Part shown: positions 25,946 through 33,480 of the stretch, piece after piece
Layout: every line of letters starts with the position of its first letter
Position numbering within the stretch: position 1 is the first letter of the stretch
Assembly (NCBI RefSeq): GCF_003182135.1
Contig: NZ_QGTL01000004.1
Span: forward strand, 310,001 to 374,000
Direction of reading: 5' to 3'
Length of the DNA stretch: 64,000 bases
From: Nocardia neocaledoniensis
GTDB taxonomy: Bacteria > Actinomycetota > Actinomycetes > Mycobacteriales > Mycobacteriaceae
The notes under the pieces: generated by a model
What the model saw: only the letters and a program-made list of their open reading frames with translations
What the model was told of the DNA's origin: nothing
Databases searched by the model: none
Translations under genes and position numbers: made by a program

Positions 25946-26692
25946 ATGGGATACGACGCCCGGTTCCGGGTCTGGCGCGGCGACATCGACGGCGGTGGTC
26001 TCGAGGACTTCACGGTGCTGGTGAACGAGGGCGAAGTGGTGCTCGACATCATCCACCGCCTGCAGGCCACCCAGGCGCCCGATCTCGCGGTGCGCTGGAA
26101 TTGCAAAGCGGGCAAATGTGGTTCGTGCTCGGCCGAGGTGAACGGCAGACCGCGGCTGCTGTGCATGACGCGGATGTCGACCTTCACGGCCGACGAGGTG
26201 ATCACGGTGACGCCGATGCGCACCTTCCCGATCATCAAGGATCTCGTCACCGACGTCTCGTTCAACTACGAGAAGGCCAGGGAGATCCCGTCTTTCACCC
26301 CACCGGCCGGGCTCGAACCGGGCGCGTACCGGATGAAGCAGGTCGATGTGGAACGCTCCCAGGAGTTCCGCAAGTGCATCGAGTGCTTCCTGTGTCAGAA
26401 CACCTGCCACGTGGTCCGCGATCACGAGGACAACAAGCAGGCCTTCGCCGGGCCGCGCTACCTGATGCGCGTCGCCGAGCTGGAGATGCACCCGCTCGAC
26501 ACCGCGGATCGGCGCGAAATGGCCCAGGAGGAAGCGGGCCTGAGTTACTGCAATATCACCAAATGCTGCACCGAGGTCTGCCCGGAACACATCAAGATCA
26601 CCGACAACGCGCTCATTCCGTTGAAGGAACGGGTCGTCGACCGTAAATACGATCCCATTGTGTGGCTCGGTAACAAACTGTTCCGGCGGTGA
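25946..26692 (+). CDS. sdhB: Succinate dehydrogenase iron-sulfur subunit
   Basis: 248 residues. The [2Fe-2S] site is CKAGKCGSC with a fourth Cys in RLLC. The [4Fe-4S] site is CIECFLCQNTC. The [3Fe-4S] site is CNITKCCTEVCPE. AAGGAGAGG lies 8 nt before the ATG. It transfers electrons from SdhA to the membrane anchor and is the last gene of the operon, followed by a strong hairpin. Confidence 0.96.
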   Translation: MGYDARFRVWRGDIDGGGLEDFTVLVNEGEVVLDIIHRLQATQAPDLAVRWNCKAGKCGSCSAEVNGRPRLLCMTRMSTFTADEVITVTPMRTFPIIKDLVTDVSFNYEKAREIPSFTPPAGLEPGAYRMKQVDVERSQEFRKCIECFLCQNTCHVVRDHEDNKQAFAGPRYLMRVAELEMHPLDTADRREMAQEEAGLSYCNITKCCTEVCPEHIKITDNALIPLKERVVDRKYDPIVWLGNKLFRR

Positions 26693-26700
26693 GACGGAAA

Positions 26701-26727
26701 CGCTGCGGGGCGCGAGGCCCCGCAGCG
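26701..26727. terminator. Terminator hairpin after the sdh operon
   Basis: A perfect 11-bp stem (26701-26711 with 26717-26727) encloses a GCGAG loop, 8 nt after the sdhB stop. No T-run follows. It lies between convergent genes and can serve both. Confidence 0.75.
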
Positions 26728-26734
26728 ACCGCCA

Positions 26735-26932
26735 CTACAACACAGCTACAGTCCCTACCGCGACTAATCCGACCAGTAATCCGATGAACAGCGCGCCGAG
26801 AAACGAGCCGGTGAGCACGTAGATACCCGTCGCGGACACCGCGAAAAGCAGTATCACGATCAGGCGCTCCACACCGTCCTCAGGCGCCAGCCTCCGGTAC
26901 CGGGGTGGCATCTTCTTCAACCCTCGGTCCAT
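26735..26932 (-). CDS. Small two-helix membrane protein
   Basis: 65 residues. A basic N-terminus (MDRGLKKMPPRYRRL) is followed by two hydrophobic segments, residues ~23-42 and ~44-65, which end at the C-terminus. An ATG at codon 8 (26911) is an alternative start. No family recognised. It lies between the sdh terminator and the DUF397 genes. Confidence 0.6.
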   Translation of the reverse strand: MDRGLKKMPPRYRRLAPEDGVERLIVILLFAVSATGIYVLTGSFLGALFIGLLVGLVAVGTVAVL

Positions 26933-26971
26933 GTACCTGGGCTACCCGGTGGGACCTTGATCCAAACGTGA

Positions 26972-27187
26972 TCAAGGGCGATCGAACTCGCCGTCGTGCA
27001 CGCCCGCGGTGAAGGCCGACCATTCACTCGGGGTGAAGATCAACACCGGTCCATCGGGATTCTTGCCGTCGCGCAGGGCCACATAGCCGTCGTCGAGCAT
27101 GGCCACTTCGACGCTGCTGCCCTCCCCCGCGGTACCGGCGCGCACCCAGGTGGCGCCGGTGGTGTCGATGGCGCGCTTGCTGTTCAC
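26972..27187 (-). CDS. DUF397-domain protein (second copy)
   Basis: 71 residues from a GTG that overlaps the stop of the preceding DUF397 gene (GTGA). The motif order ATWVRAG, SSVEVAML, VALRDGKNPDGPVLIF and SEWSAFTAGV is typical of DUF397. Such proteins pair with XRE/DUF5753 regulators in actinobacteria (the AbaA/WhiJ or Scr1-type arrangement). The Cys before VEVA, present in the first copy, is Ser here. Confidence 0.85.
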   Translation of the reverse strand: MNSKRAIDTTGATWVRAGTAGEGSSVEVAMLDDGYVALRDGKNPDGPVLIFTPSEWSAFTAGVHDGEFDRP

Positions 27188-27402
27188 CGGGAGCCCAGCG
27201 CGCAGGCGAACGCGCCGCTGTCGATACCGGCGGTGAACGCGTCCCAACTCGGGCCGTCGAAGACCAGCGCTGGTCCGGCCGGGTTCTTGCTGTCGCGCAC
27301 CCCGACGCGCCCGCCGTAGAGGAACGCGACTTCGACGCAGTCCTTGTCGGCACCGCTGCGGGTGCTCTTGAACCAGTGCGCGTCGACGAGATCGAAACTC
27401 AT
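27184..27402 (-). CDS. DUF397-domain protein (first copy)
   Basis: 72 residues. The DUF397 signature is complete: HWFKSTRSG, DCVEVAFL, VGVRDSKNPAGPALVFDGPSWDAFTAGI. The ATG overlaps the TGA of the HTH gene (ATGA) and its own stop overlaps the second copy, so the three genes should be translated as a coupled unit. The family is proposed to antagonise or partner the XRE protein. Confidence 0.88.
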   Translation of the reverse strand: MSFDLVDAHWFKSTRSGADKDCVEVAFLYGGRVGVRDSKNPAGPALVFDGPSWDAFTAGIDSGAFACALGSR

Positions 27403-28313
27403 GCCACATACTCCTTCGCGACCCGCCGCAGCAGGTCTCTGCTCGGTTGAATATCCAGCGCATGACGCTGGAGGCACTCGTGAGCCCGGTCGTACCTGCT
27501 GACATCAGCGCGTCGTTCCAGGTAGAGGTCGCCGGTGAAGCCTTCGGCGTACACCACCGGCGGTTCGACCGGTTGCCCTTTGCTGTCGGCGCCGAACTCG
27601 AGAACCGTGAAAGGTCCGGTGGAGACTCCGAGTGGAACACCGGCGGCAAACGGCAGGATACGCAGTGTCACATTGCTTCGGGTACTCGTGTCGGCAAGGT
27701 GTCGCAACTGCGCAGCCATCACCTTCGCATTACCGACGAGCCGATGCAATACCGATTCGTGCAGAACGACATCGATTTCGGCGGGCGATTGCTTGCGGGT
27801 GATCAGCGCCTGACGTTGCAGCCGCAGCGCGACCCGACGATCGATTTCGTCGTCCGAATCCCGGGGATACGCCAGCTGATTCAATGCGCGCGTGTATTCG
27901 GCGGTTTGCAGCAGACCGAGGACCAGTTCGGACTGATAGGGCCGGAGTCGCTGCGCCGAGACCTCCAATCCCAGGTATATGTCGAAGTTTTCGGGAATCA
28001 GATCGCCGTACGCGTGCCACCAGCTCTTGACCGCCGCTTGCTGGGCGAGGCCGGTGAGGCCCTCCGACATCGCCTCCGGGATGCCGTAGATCCGGCACAG
28101 TTCCTGGATGTCGATGGTGCGGATGCGGTCGGCCTGACCCTTCTCCAGGCGCTGGAGGGTGCTGGCTCCCCACTCCATGAGCTTGGCCGCTTCGGCGATG
28201 GTCATCCCGGCCTGGGTACGCCAATCCCGTAGGTAGCGGCCCAGTTGACGACGCGGCAGGGTCGAGGAGACCCCCGTCTGTCCGCCGGCTCCGATCGATG
28301 CGTTCGCTGCCAC
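27399..28313 (-). CDS. XRE-family HTH regulator with DUF5753 domain (Scr1/WhiJ type)
   Basis: 304 residues. The helix-turn-helix spans residues ~20-75 (LGRYLRDWRTQAGMTIAEAAKLMEWGASTLQRLEKG). A DUF5753 domain follows to about residue 285 (SWWHAYGDLIPENFDIYLGLEVSAQRLRPYQSELVLGLLQTAEYTRAL). The GTG at 28313 is supported by GGGAGGAG about 7 nt upstream, although the frame stays open to 28652. It heads a three-gene unit with two DUF397 genes. Relatives control development or act as toxin-antitoxin-like modules. Confidence 0.9.
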   Translation of the reverse strand: MAANASIGAGGQTGVSSTLPRRQLGRYLRDWRTQAGMTIAEAAKLMEWGASTLQRLEKGQADRIRTIDIQELCRIYGIPEAMSEGLTGLAQQAAVKSWWHAYGDLIPENFDIYLGLEVSAQRLRPYQSELVLGLLQTAEYTRALNQLAYPRDSDDEIDRRVALRLQRQALITRKQSPAEIDVVLHESVLHRLVGNAKVMAAQLRHLADTSTRSNVTLRILPFAAGVPLGVSTGPFTVLEFGADSKGQPVEPPVVYAEGFTGDLYLERRADVSRYDRAHECLQRHALDIQPSRDLLRRVAKEYVA

Positions 28314-28388
28314 AGCCCCACTCCTCCCGTATTCGCGACCCGCCGGCGTCCTCAGCCCCGGTCCGGCGGTCGGTTTCGTCCACTCTGG

Positions 28389-28466
28389 GGAATCCTGCAC
28401 TCCCCGTTGGATGTTGTGCTGGGAATTCGGCGCCAAACCTCGGAATCGGCGTGTACTCCCCGTTAG
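28389..28466. promoter_or_regulatory. Direct-repeat operator candidate upstream of the XRE gene
   Basis: ACTCCCCGTT occurs at 28399-28408 and again at 28455-28464, 56 bp apart. Each is preceded by GGAATC (28389, 28442) and by a TGCA or TGTA element. The pair lies between the divergent XRE and small-ORF genes. No other copies were noticed in the window. Recognition by the XRE protein is inferred. Confidence 0.45.
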
Positions 28467-28494
28467 CCGCGTGGTTGCGTGCTCTTCTTGACGT

Positions 28495-28701
28495 ATGCAA
28501 TTGAGCGATGTGAACATGCATATTGCCGCTGCACTACTCGGTTGCGGTACCGATCCGGGACCCATGGACGCCGAACAGGCCCACGCCGCAATGCAATTGC
28601 ACCTCGACTGCACGGTGGACGAGTGCCGGGTGCGCAGGCGGGCCCGCACCACCCTCGTCGACGCCGGTCACTGCGTCCTCGAGCAAAGGGCTCTGCGTTA
28701 G
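28495..28701 (+). CDS. Small Cys-containing basic protein
   Basis: 68 residues from the ATG at 28495, or 45 from the ATG at 28564 (MDAEQAHAAMQLHLDC). The conserved-looking core has Cys residues at LDCTVDEC and GHC around an RVRRRART basic patch, which suggests a small metal-binding or nucleic-acid-binding protein. It diverges from the XRE/DUF397 unit and its stop overlaps the convergent glycosylase gene by 4 bp. Confidence 0.55.
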   Translation: MQLSDVNMHIAAALLGCGTDPGPMDAEQAHAAMQLHLDCTVDECRVRRRARTTLVDAGHCVLEQRALR

Positions 28702-29684
28702 CGGTGGCGGTGGTCGGTGATCGGGGTGCGCGGGCCGAACTTCGGCTTGTGCGCCTGGCCGCTGAGCGCCAGCAGCCGCACGGCCCGATAGCGGTGCGGG
28801 CGTAGCGGTTCCAGGTACTCGACCATCGCGTCGTCGTCGATCGGATGGCCGAGCAGGCTCCAGCCCACCGTCGCGGCGAGGTGATAGTCGCCCACCGAGA
28901 GCGCGTCGGCGTCGCCGAAGGCGCGCTGCGCGGTCTCGGCAACCGTCCAGACACCGATGCCGGGCAGGCTGCGCAACCGGCGCGCGGCCTCCTCCGGTGC
29001 GACCGACGCGGTGCGCTCGATCGCGTCGGCCACCCGCGCGGCGCGCACGATCGTCTGCGCGCGCTGCGGCCCGACATTGGCCCGGTGGTACTTCCAGGAC
29101 GGGATGCGGCGCCAGGTCTCGGCGTCCGGTGCGACCATCAGCCCGGCCGGGGCGGGCCCCGGCGCCCTCGTCCCGAACTCGCGGACCAGCGTGCGGTACG
29201 CGGCGAACGAGGACTTGGTGTGCACCTTCTGCTCGAGGATGGCGGGTACCAGCGATTCGAACACCAGCCCGGTCCGCAGCATCCGCAGCCCCGGCACCAC
29301 GCGATGGGCTTCGACCAGCTTGGGATGCTCGGGCGTGAAGTCGTCGAGGTTTTCCTCGAGGCACAGCATCCGGTCGAGGCCGTCGAGGAATTCCGCGGCG
29401 CCGGGGCCCCACGCGTCGGCACGGGCGCCGTCGCGGCCGTCCTGGACGAGCCGGTAGGTGACCACGCCGCTGGGCATCCGCGAGCCGCGCCAGTGGGCGC
29501 CGTCGCGGTCGATGTGGTGGCACGGGTCGCCGCCCCCGCGCCGCAGCGGAATGATCGTCAGCCCGACATCGAACGGCCTGCTCGAACGAACCGTCCTGGA
29601 CAGCCCGGCCGTGGCCGGGTGGGCATCCAGGGTCTGTTCGCGCACCCGCTCATTCTGCGCCACCGCCGGGCCGCCGATGCGCAT
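28698..29684 (-). CDS. DNA-3-methyladenine glycosylase II-like (HhH-GPD, AlkA type)
   Basis: 328 residues. The helix-hairpin-helix LRSLPGIGVWTVAETAQRAFGDADALSVGDYHLA contains the LPGIGxWT signature, and the catalytic Asp is in VGDYH. An ILEQKV segment upstream is the usual HhH-GPD core start. It removes alkylated or damaged purines during base excision repair. ATG 29684 (MRIGGPAVAQNE) is chosen because the upstream open frame lacks family character. Confidence 0.87.
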   Translation of the reverse strand: MRIGGPAVAQNERVREQTLDAHPATAGLSRTVRSSRPFDVGLTIIPLRRGGGDPCHHIDRDGAHWRGSRMPSGVVTYRLVQDGRDGARADAWGPGAAEFLDGLDRMLCLEENLDDFTPEHPKLVEAHRVVPGLRMLRTGLVFESLVPAILEQKVHTKSSFAAYRTLVREFGTRAPGPAPAGLMVAPDAETWRRIPSWKYHRANVGPQRAQTIVRAARVADAIERTASVAPEEAARRLRSLPGIGVWTVAETAQRAFGDADALSVGDYHLAATVGWSLLGHPIDDDAMVEYLEPLRPHRYRAVRLLALSGQAHKPKFGPRTPITDHRHR

Positions 29685-29765
29685 TCGTAATATTCGCCAC
29701 GTCGGCGGCGATATCGGTGGTGTCGGCAAACCGTCGGCATCCGGGCTCGACGCGGGAGGTAACCG

Positions 29766-29870
29766 ATGATCACGAACGCAATCAACTGGCTGCTGGCGGC
29801 GTGGGGCAGCGGGTCCGCGGGCAGCTCGGGGTACCAGCTCGCGCCGGGGACCTTGCCGCACGGCAGCTGA
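29766..29870 (+). CDS. 34-residue peptide ORF with strong ribosome binding site
   Basis: A complete ORF beginning MITNAINWLLAAWG and ending in a Gly/Ser/Pro tail. GGGAGG lies 6 nt before the ATG, a near-ideal Shine-Dalgarno for this genome. The first ~14 residues form a short amphipathic or hydrophobic helix. No family is recognised. It lies in a 442-bp intergenic region, divergent from the glycosylase gene and just before the 101-bp tandem repeat. Confidence 0.5.
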   Translation: MITNAINWLLAAWGSGSAGSSGYQLAPGTLPHGS

Positions 29871-29889
29871 GGATCGGCAGCCTCACACT

Positions 29890-30120
29890 GCCGGGAGCTG
29901 TGCGAGGGAGCCAAAGACACCGGCCGCGGCATAGCGCAGGGGACTGAGTCCATGCCCGCACTGCGCACCCGGACGGCGGGCCTGCTTCGCGCCGGCCAGC
30001 TGTGCCGAGCAGCCAAGACGCCGGCCGCGCCAGAGCGCTGGGGAGCTGAGTCCATACCTCGCTGCGCGCCCGGACGGCGGGCCTGCTCGCGCCGGCCAGC
30101 TGTGCCGCACTCGCGGCCCG
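29890..30120. repeat. Imperfect ~101-bp tandem repeat, about 2.3 copies
   Basis: Copy 1 spans about 29890-29990, copy 2 about 29991-30090 and a partial third copy 30091-30120. Shared landmarks are GCCGGCCAGCTGTGCC, CCGGCCGCG, CTGAGTCCAT and CCCGGACGGCGGGCCTGCT, at offsets of 100-102 bp. No gene is supported within it. It lies directly after the stop of the FAD/Fe-S oxidoreductase gene. Confidence 0.8.
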
Positions 30121-30126
30121 GATTGT

Positions 30127-33100
30127 CTAGCCGCCCAGCATCGGGGGTTGGTGCGCACCGAGCAGGTACGTGGCCAAGGCGATGCCCTGGGTGCCCGCGA
30201 GCTGGGCGGCTTGTGTTCGGCAGGAGAAGCCGTCGGCGAGGAAGACCGCGCCTTCCGGTGCCGCGCGCAGGGCCGGGAGCAGGGCGTTCTCCGCGACCGC
30301 GACCGAGACTTCGTAGTGGCCGCGCTGCATGCCGAAGTTCCCGGCCAGCCCGCAGCACCCGGCCAGTTCCGCCACTGTGACGCCCATGGCCGCCAGCAGT
30401 TCACGTTCGGCCGCGAAGCCCCCGACGGCGTGTTGATGACAGTGCGGCTGCACGACGACGGTCTCCCCGTCTCGGCGAGGTGGCCGCCACCCGGGCTGGT
30501 CGAGCAGGAATTCGGCGAGCGTGCGCATCGACGCCGCGACGTCGGCGGATCGCGGATCGTCCGGGAGCAGTTCGGGCAGGTCGGCCCGCAGCGCCGCGGT
30601 GCAGGACGGTTCGAGGCCGACGATCACCCCACCCGCCGCGGCATGGTCGGCGACGGCGTCCAGCGTCGCGCGCAGCCGCTTGCGCGCGCCGTCGAGCTGG
30701 CCGGTGGTGATCCAGGTCAGACCGCAGCAGACGCGGCGTTCGGGGATCCGGACCCGATACCCGAGCTGTTCGATCAGGATCACCGCCGCCAGCGCGTTCT
30801 CCGGATCGAACGTGTCGGTGAACGAGTCGACCCACAACATCACGTCACCGGCGGTGGACGCGCTGCCGGCAGGTAAGGCGGCGGCTGTCGGAGTCGGCCT
30901 GGCCACATCGCGGCCCGCGGCCGGGCCGGGCTCGCGGCCCGGGACCGATGGGTCGAGCCGCCGAACTCCGGACTCAACCGTCGGCGCGACGGATCCAACC
31001 GCGGCCTCCACAGCCGCGCTCGCCGACGCGGGAGTGGGGGGCCGTCGACGATCGGCCCTTACCGGTGCGGAGGGTGGAGTGGCCGCCGCGCTCGCCACGG
31101 GAGCGGTCCCGAGTGCGGCATCGCCGGCGTGGGGCAGTCCGGAAGTTGCCGCGCAACCACTGGTTTCGGCCGCCGGCCACGCCGCCGGTGCGTTGTCACG
31201 GTGGCGTGACCTGTCGAGCGCCTTGGCGGCGGGTTCGGTGCGGTCGTTGCCGCCGAGGTCCCGCCAGAGGCGGCGGAAAGGGGTCGGGGCGAGGACGGGC
31301 GCGTCGCGGCGGGGGTCGATGTCCGCCGCGCGCATGGCCGGTTTGCGGAGTGTGGGGCGTGCGGCGAGCGCGTTGGCCAGGCGTGGAAACCGTTGGGCCA
31401 CTGTGAGCCAGCGGGGGAGCTGACCGAGGACGTAGTGGTCCAGCGGGCGAAGACGGCCTCGGTAGCGGCGGTGAAGTGCCTCGGATTTGTAGGTCGCCAT
31501 GTCGACGCCGGCCGGGCAGTCCGAGGCGCAGGCCTTGCAGGACAGGCACAGGTCGAGGGATTCCTCGACCGCCGGTGCGCGCCAATCGAGTTCGCCGCGC
31601 ACCACTTCTTGCAGCACGCGGGCGCGACCGCGCGTGGTGTCCTTCTCGTCGGCCGTGGCCAGGTACGAGGGGCACATGAAGCCGCCCGCCGCGCGAGTGT
31701 CCGCGCGGCACTTGCCGATTCCTACACATCTGTGCACAGCTGTGGACAGATCGCCGGAGTCGTCCGCGAGCGCGAAGCCGTGGGCGGCGGGCAGCGGCCG
31801 CAGTCCCGCCACTCGCAGATCGGCGTCCACCGGATTCGGCGCGACCAGCACACCGGGATTGAGGATGTCGTCGGGATCGAACAGGGACTTGAAGCCGGCG
31901 AAGGCGGCCCGAGCGGCGGGGGAGTACATCACCTCCAGCAGTTCGGAGCGCGCCCTGCCGTCGCCGTGTTCGCCGGACAGCGAGCCACCGTGGCGCACAA
32001 CGAGTTCAGCGGCGTCGAAGAGGAACGAACGGAATCGGCGCGGTGCGTCGGCGATCGGGAGATCCAGGCGCACATGGATGCAGCCGTCGCCGATGTGGCC
32101 GTAGAGGAGACCGTCGACACCGTATTCGTCGGTGAGCGCGTCGAATTCACGCAGATAGGCGCCGAGGCGCTCGGGCGGCACCGCCGCGTCCTCCCAGCCG
32201 GGCCACGCCGGTTGACCTTCCGGTGTCCGTCCCGCCAGGCCGGCTCCGTCGGCGCGGATCCGCCAGAGTGCCGCGGTGGCAACGGGATCGGTGACGATCA
32301 GGTAGTCGTCGGCGCCGGCTTCCCGGCACAGGCGCTCGGCGGACGCCAAGGCCTCGGCGGCACTGTCGCCCGCGGTCTCGACGAAAAGCCAACCGCGCCC
32401 ACGCGGAAGCTCCGGCACGGTCCCCCGATGCGCGCGCACCCGGTCGACCAGTCCGGCGTCGATACCCTCGACGGCGATCGGCGCGCACCGCGTCACCGCG
32501 GCGACATCGTCTGCCGCCGTGGCGATATCGGGATAGCCGAGCACGGTGAGAACCGTCGCGCCCGGCAGGGGCGTGAGCTCGACCTCGGCCTCGAGCAGCA
32601 GACCGCAGGTTCCCTCCGTCCCGACGAAGGCGCGCGCGATAGACGAACCACGTTCCGGCAGCAGATGTTCCAGTCCGTATCCAGAGGCCTGCCGATCGAA
32701 TCTGCCGAGTTCGGTGCGCAGAACGGCGAGGTTGGCCGTGGTGAACCCGGCCAGCCCGGGCACCGCGGCGAGATCGGCGCCGAGCAGGCGCTCGGTCCCG
32801 GTCCCGTCGACGACACGCAGCGACCGCACCGTATCGGAGGTCCGTCCCCAGGCCAGCGCGTGCGGACCGCAGGCGTTGTTGCCGATCATCCCGCCCAGCG
32901 TGCAGCGGTCCTGGGTGGACGGGTCGGGCCCGAAGCGCAGCCCCGAGGGCCGCAGCTGTCGTTGCAGGTCCGACAGCACGACACCGGGCTGGACCACCGC
33001 CGTGCGCGCCTGCGCGTCGACCGCCCGGACGGCTCGCATGTGCCTGCTGAAATCGAGCACGATCCCCGGGCCGACCGCATTGCCGGCCACCGAGGTGCCG

Positions 33101-33321
33101 CCACCGCGGGCGGTCACCGTCAGGCCGTTCTGCCTGGCGAAGGTCACCGTCGCCGCGACCTCGGAATCCTCGCGGGGGAACGCGACGACGGTGGGCCGGA
33201 CGCGATAGTTGGAGGCGTCGGAGGAGTACTCCGCGCGGCGCCGCACCGACGCGTCGACCACGCAGGAGACCTGGGCCCGCAGGGCATCGGCCACCAGCTC
33301 CGCACTCCGGTTGTCGTCCAC
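30127..33321 (-). CDS. FAD-binding and Fe-S-binding oxidoreductase (D-lactate/glycolate dehydrogenase-like fusion)
   Basis: 1064 residues. An FAD_binding_4 domain (residues ~35-180, ARGGGTSVAGNAVGPGIVLDFSR, LGGMIGNNACG) is followed by an FAD-oxidase C-terminal domain (~200-475). A double [4Fe-4S] ferredoxin region covers ~530-600 (CVGIGKC...CP, CLSCKACASDCP). Two CCG modules (CCGLTW, CCGLAGNFG) occupy ~825-1060. This single-chain layout is that of DLD-type D-2-hydroxyacid dehydrogenases feeding the quinone pool. A ~120-residue Ala/Pro/Ser-rich stretch (~700-825) separates ferredoxin and CCG parts, making it longer than usual. Substrate not determined. Confidence 0.9.
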   Translation of the reverse strand: MDDNRSAELVADALRAQVSCVVDASVRRRAEYSSDASNYRVRPTVVAFPREDSEVAATVTFARQNGLTVTARGGGTSVAGNAVGPGIVLDFSRHMRAVRAVDAQARTAVVQPGVVLSDLQRQLRPSGLRFGPDPSTQDRCTLGGMIGNNACGPHALAWGRTSDTVRSLRVVDGTGTERLLGADLAAVPGLAGFTTANLAVLRTELGRFDRQASGYGLEHLLPERGSSIARAFVGTEGTCGLLLEAEVELTPLPGATVLTVLGYPDIATAADDVAAVTRCAPIAVEGIDAGLVDRVRAHRGTVPELPRGRGWLFVETAGDSAAEALASAERLCREAGADDYLIVTDPVATAALWRIRADGAGLAGRTPEGQPAWPGWEDAAVPPERLGAYLREFDALTDEYGVDGLLYGHIGDGCIHVRLDLPIADAPRRFRSFLFDAAELVVRHGGSLSGEHGDGRARSELLEVMYSPAARAAFAGFKSLFDPDDILNPGVLVAPNPVDADLRVAGLRPLPAAHGFALADDSGDLSTAVHRCVGIGKCRADTRAAGGFMCPSYLATADEKDTTRGRARVLQEVVRGELDWRAPAVEESLDLCLSCKACASDCPAGVDMATYKSEALHRRYRGRLRPLDHYVLGQLPRWLTVAQRFPRLANALAARPTLRKPAMRAADIDPRRDAPVLAPTPFRRLWRDLGGNDRTEPAAKALDRSRHRDNAPAAWPAAETSGCAATSGLPHAGDAALGTAPVASAAATPPSAPVRADRRRPPTPASASAAVEAAVGSVAPTVESGVRRLDPSVPGREPGPAAGRDVARPTPTAAALPAGSASTAGDVMLWVDSFTDTFDPENALAAVILIEQLGYRVRIPERRVCCGLTWITTGQLDGARKRLRATLDAVADHAAAGGVIVGLEPSCTAALRADLPELLPDDPRSADVAASMRTLAEFLLDQPGWRPPRRDGETVVVQPHCHQHAVGGFAAERELLAAMGVTVAELAGCCGLAGNFGMQRGHYEVSVAVAENALLPALRAAPEGAVFLADGFSCRTQAAQLAGTQGIALATYLLGAHQPPMLGG

Positions 33322-33403
33322 CGGACCAGCCTATTCGGCCCCGGTGGCCGAAATTCCCGACGTGGTTTCGCTGTCCGCTGAACGGGCGGTCGCCGGAAAG
33401 TAT

Positions 33404-33434
33404 TTGCGATCAACCTTTGTTGAGGTTTTAGTGT
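33404..33434 (+). promoter_or_regulatory. MerR-type promoter with 19-bp spacer and dyad (SoxR-like)
   Basis: TTGCGA (33404-33409) and TAGTGT (33429-33434) are separated by exactly 19 bp. The spacer holds a dyad, TCAACCTTTGTTGAGG, close to the SoxR-box pattern CCTCAA-N6-TTGAGG (TTGAGG intact, TCAA of the left half intact). Overlong spacers with a central dyad are a hallmark of MerR-family activation. The ABC exporter starts 47 bp downstream. No merR gene is adjacent. Confidence 0.55.
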
Positions 33435-33480
33435 CGGTGGCCAGGAGTTCGATGGGTGGGGAGCGAAGAGGAGTGCGGCA

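Noticed and set aside
29717..29947. 76-codon plus-strand ORF in the repeat region
   Set aside because: Overlaps the better-supported 34-codon ORF and the tandem repeat; poor start context.
31393..33381. 662-codon plus-strand ORF
   Set aside because: Antisense to the FAD/Fe-S oxidoreductase, whose domains are unambiguous.
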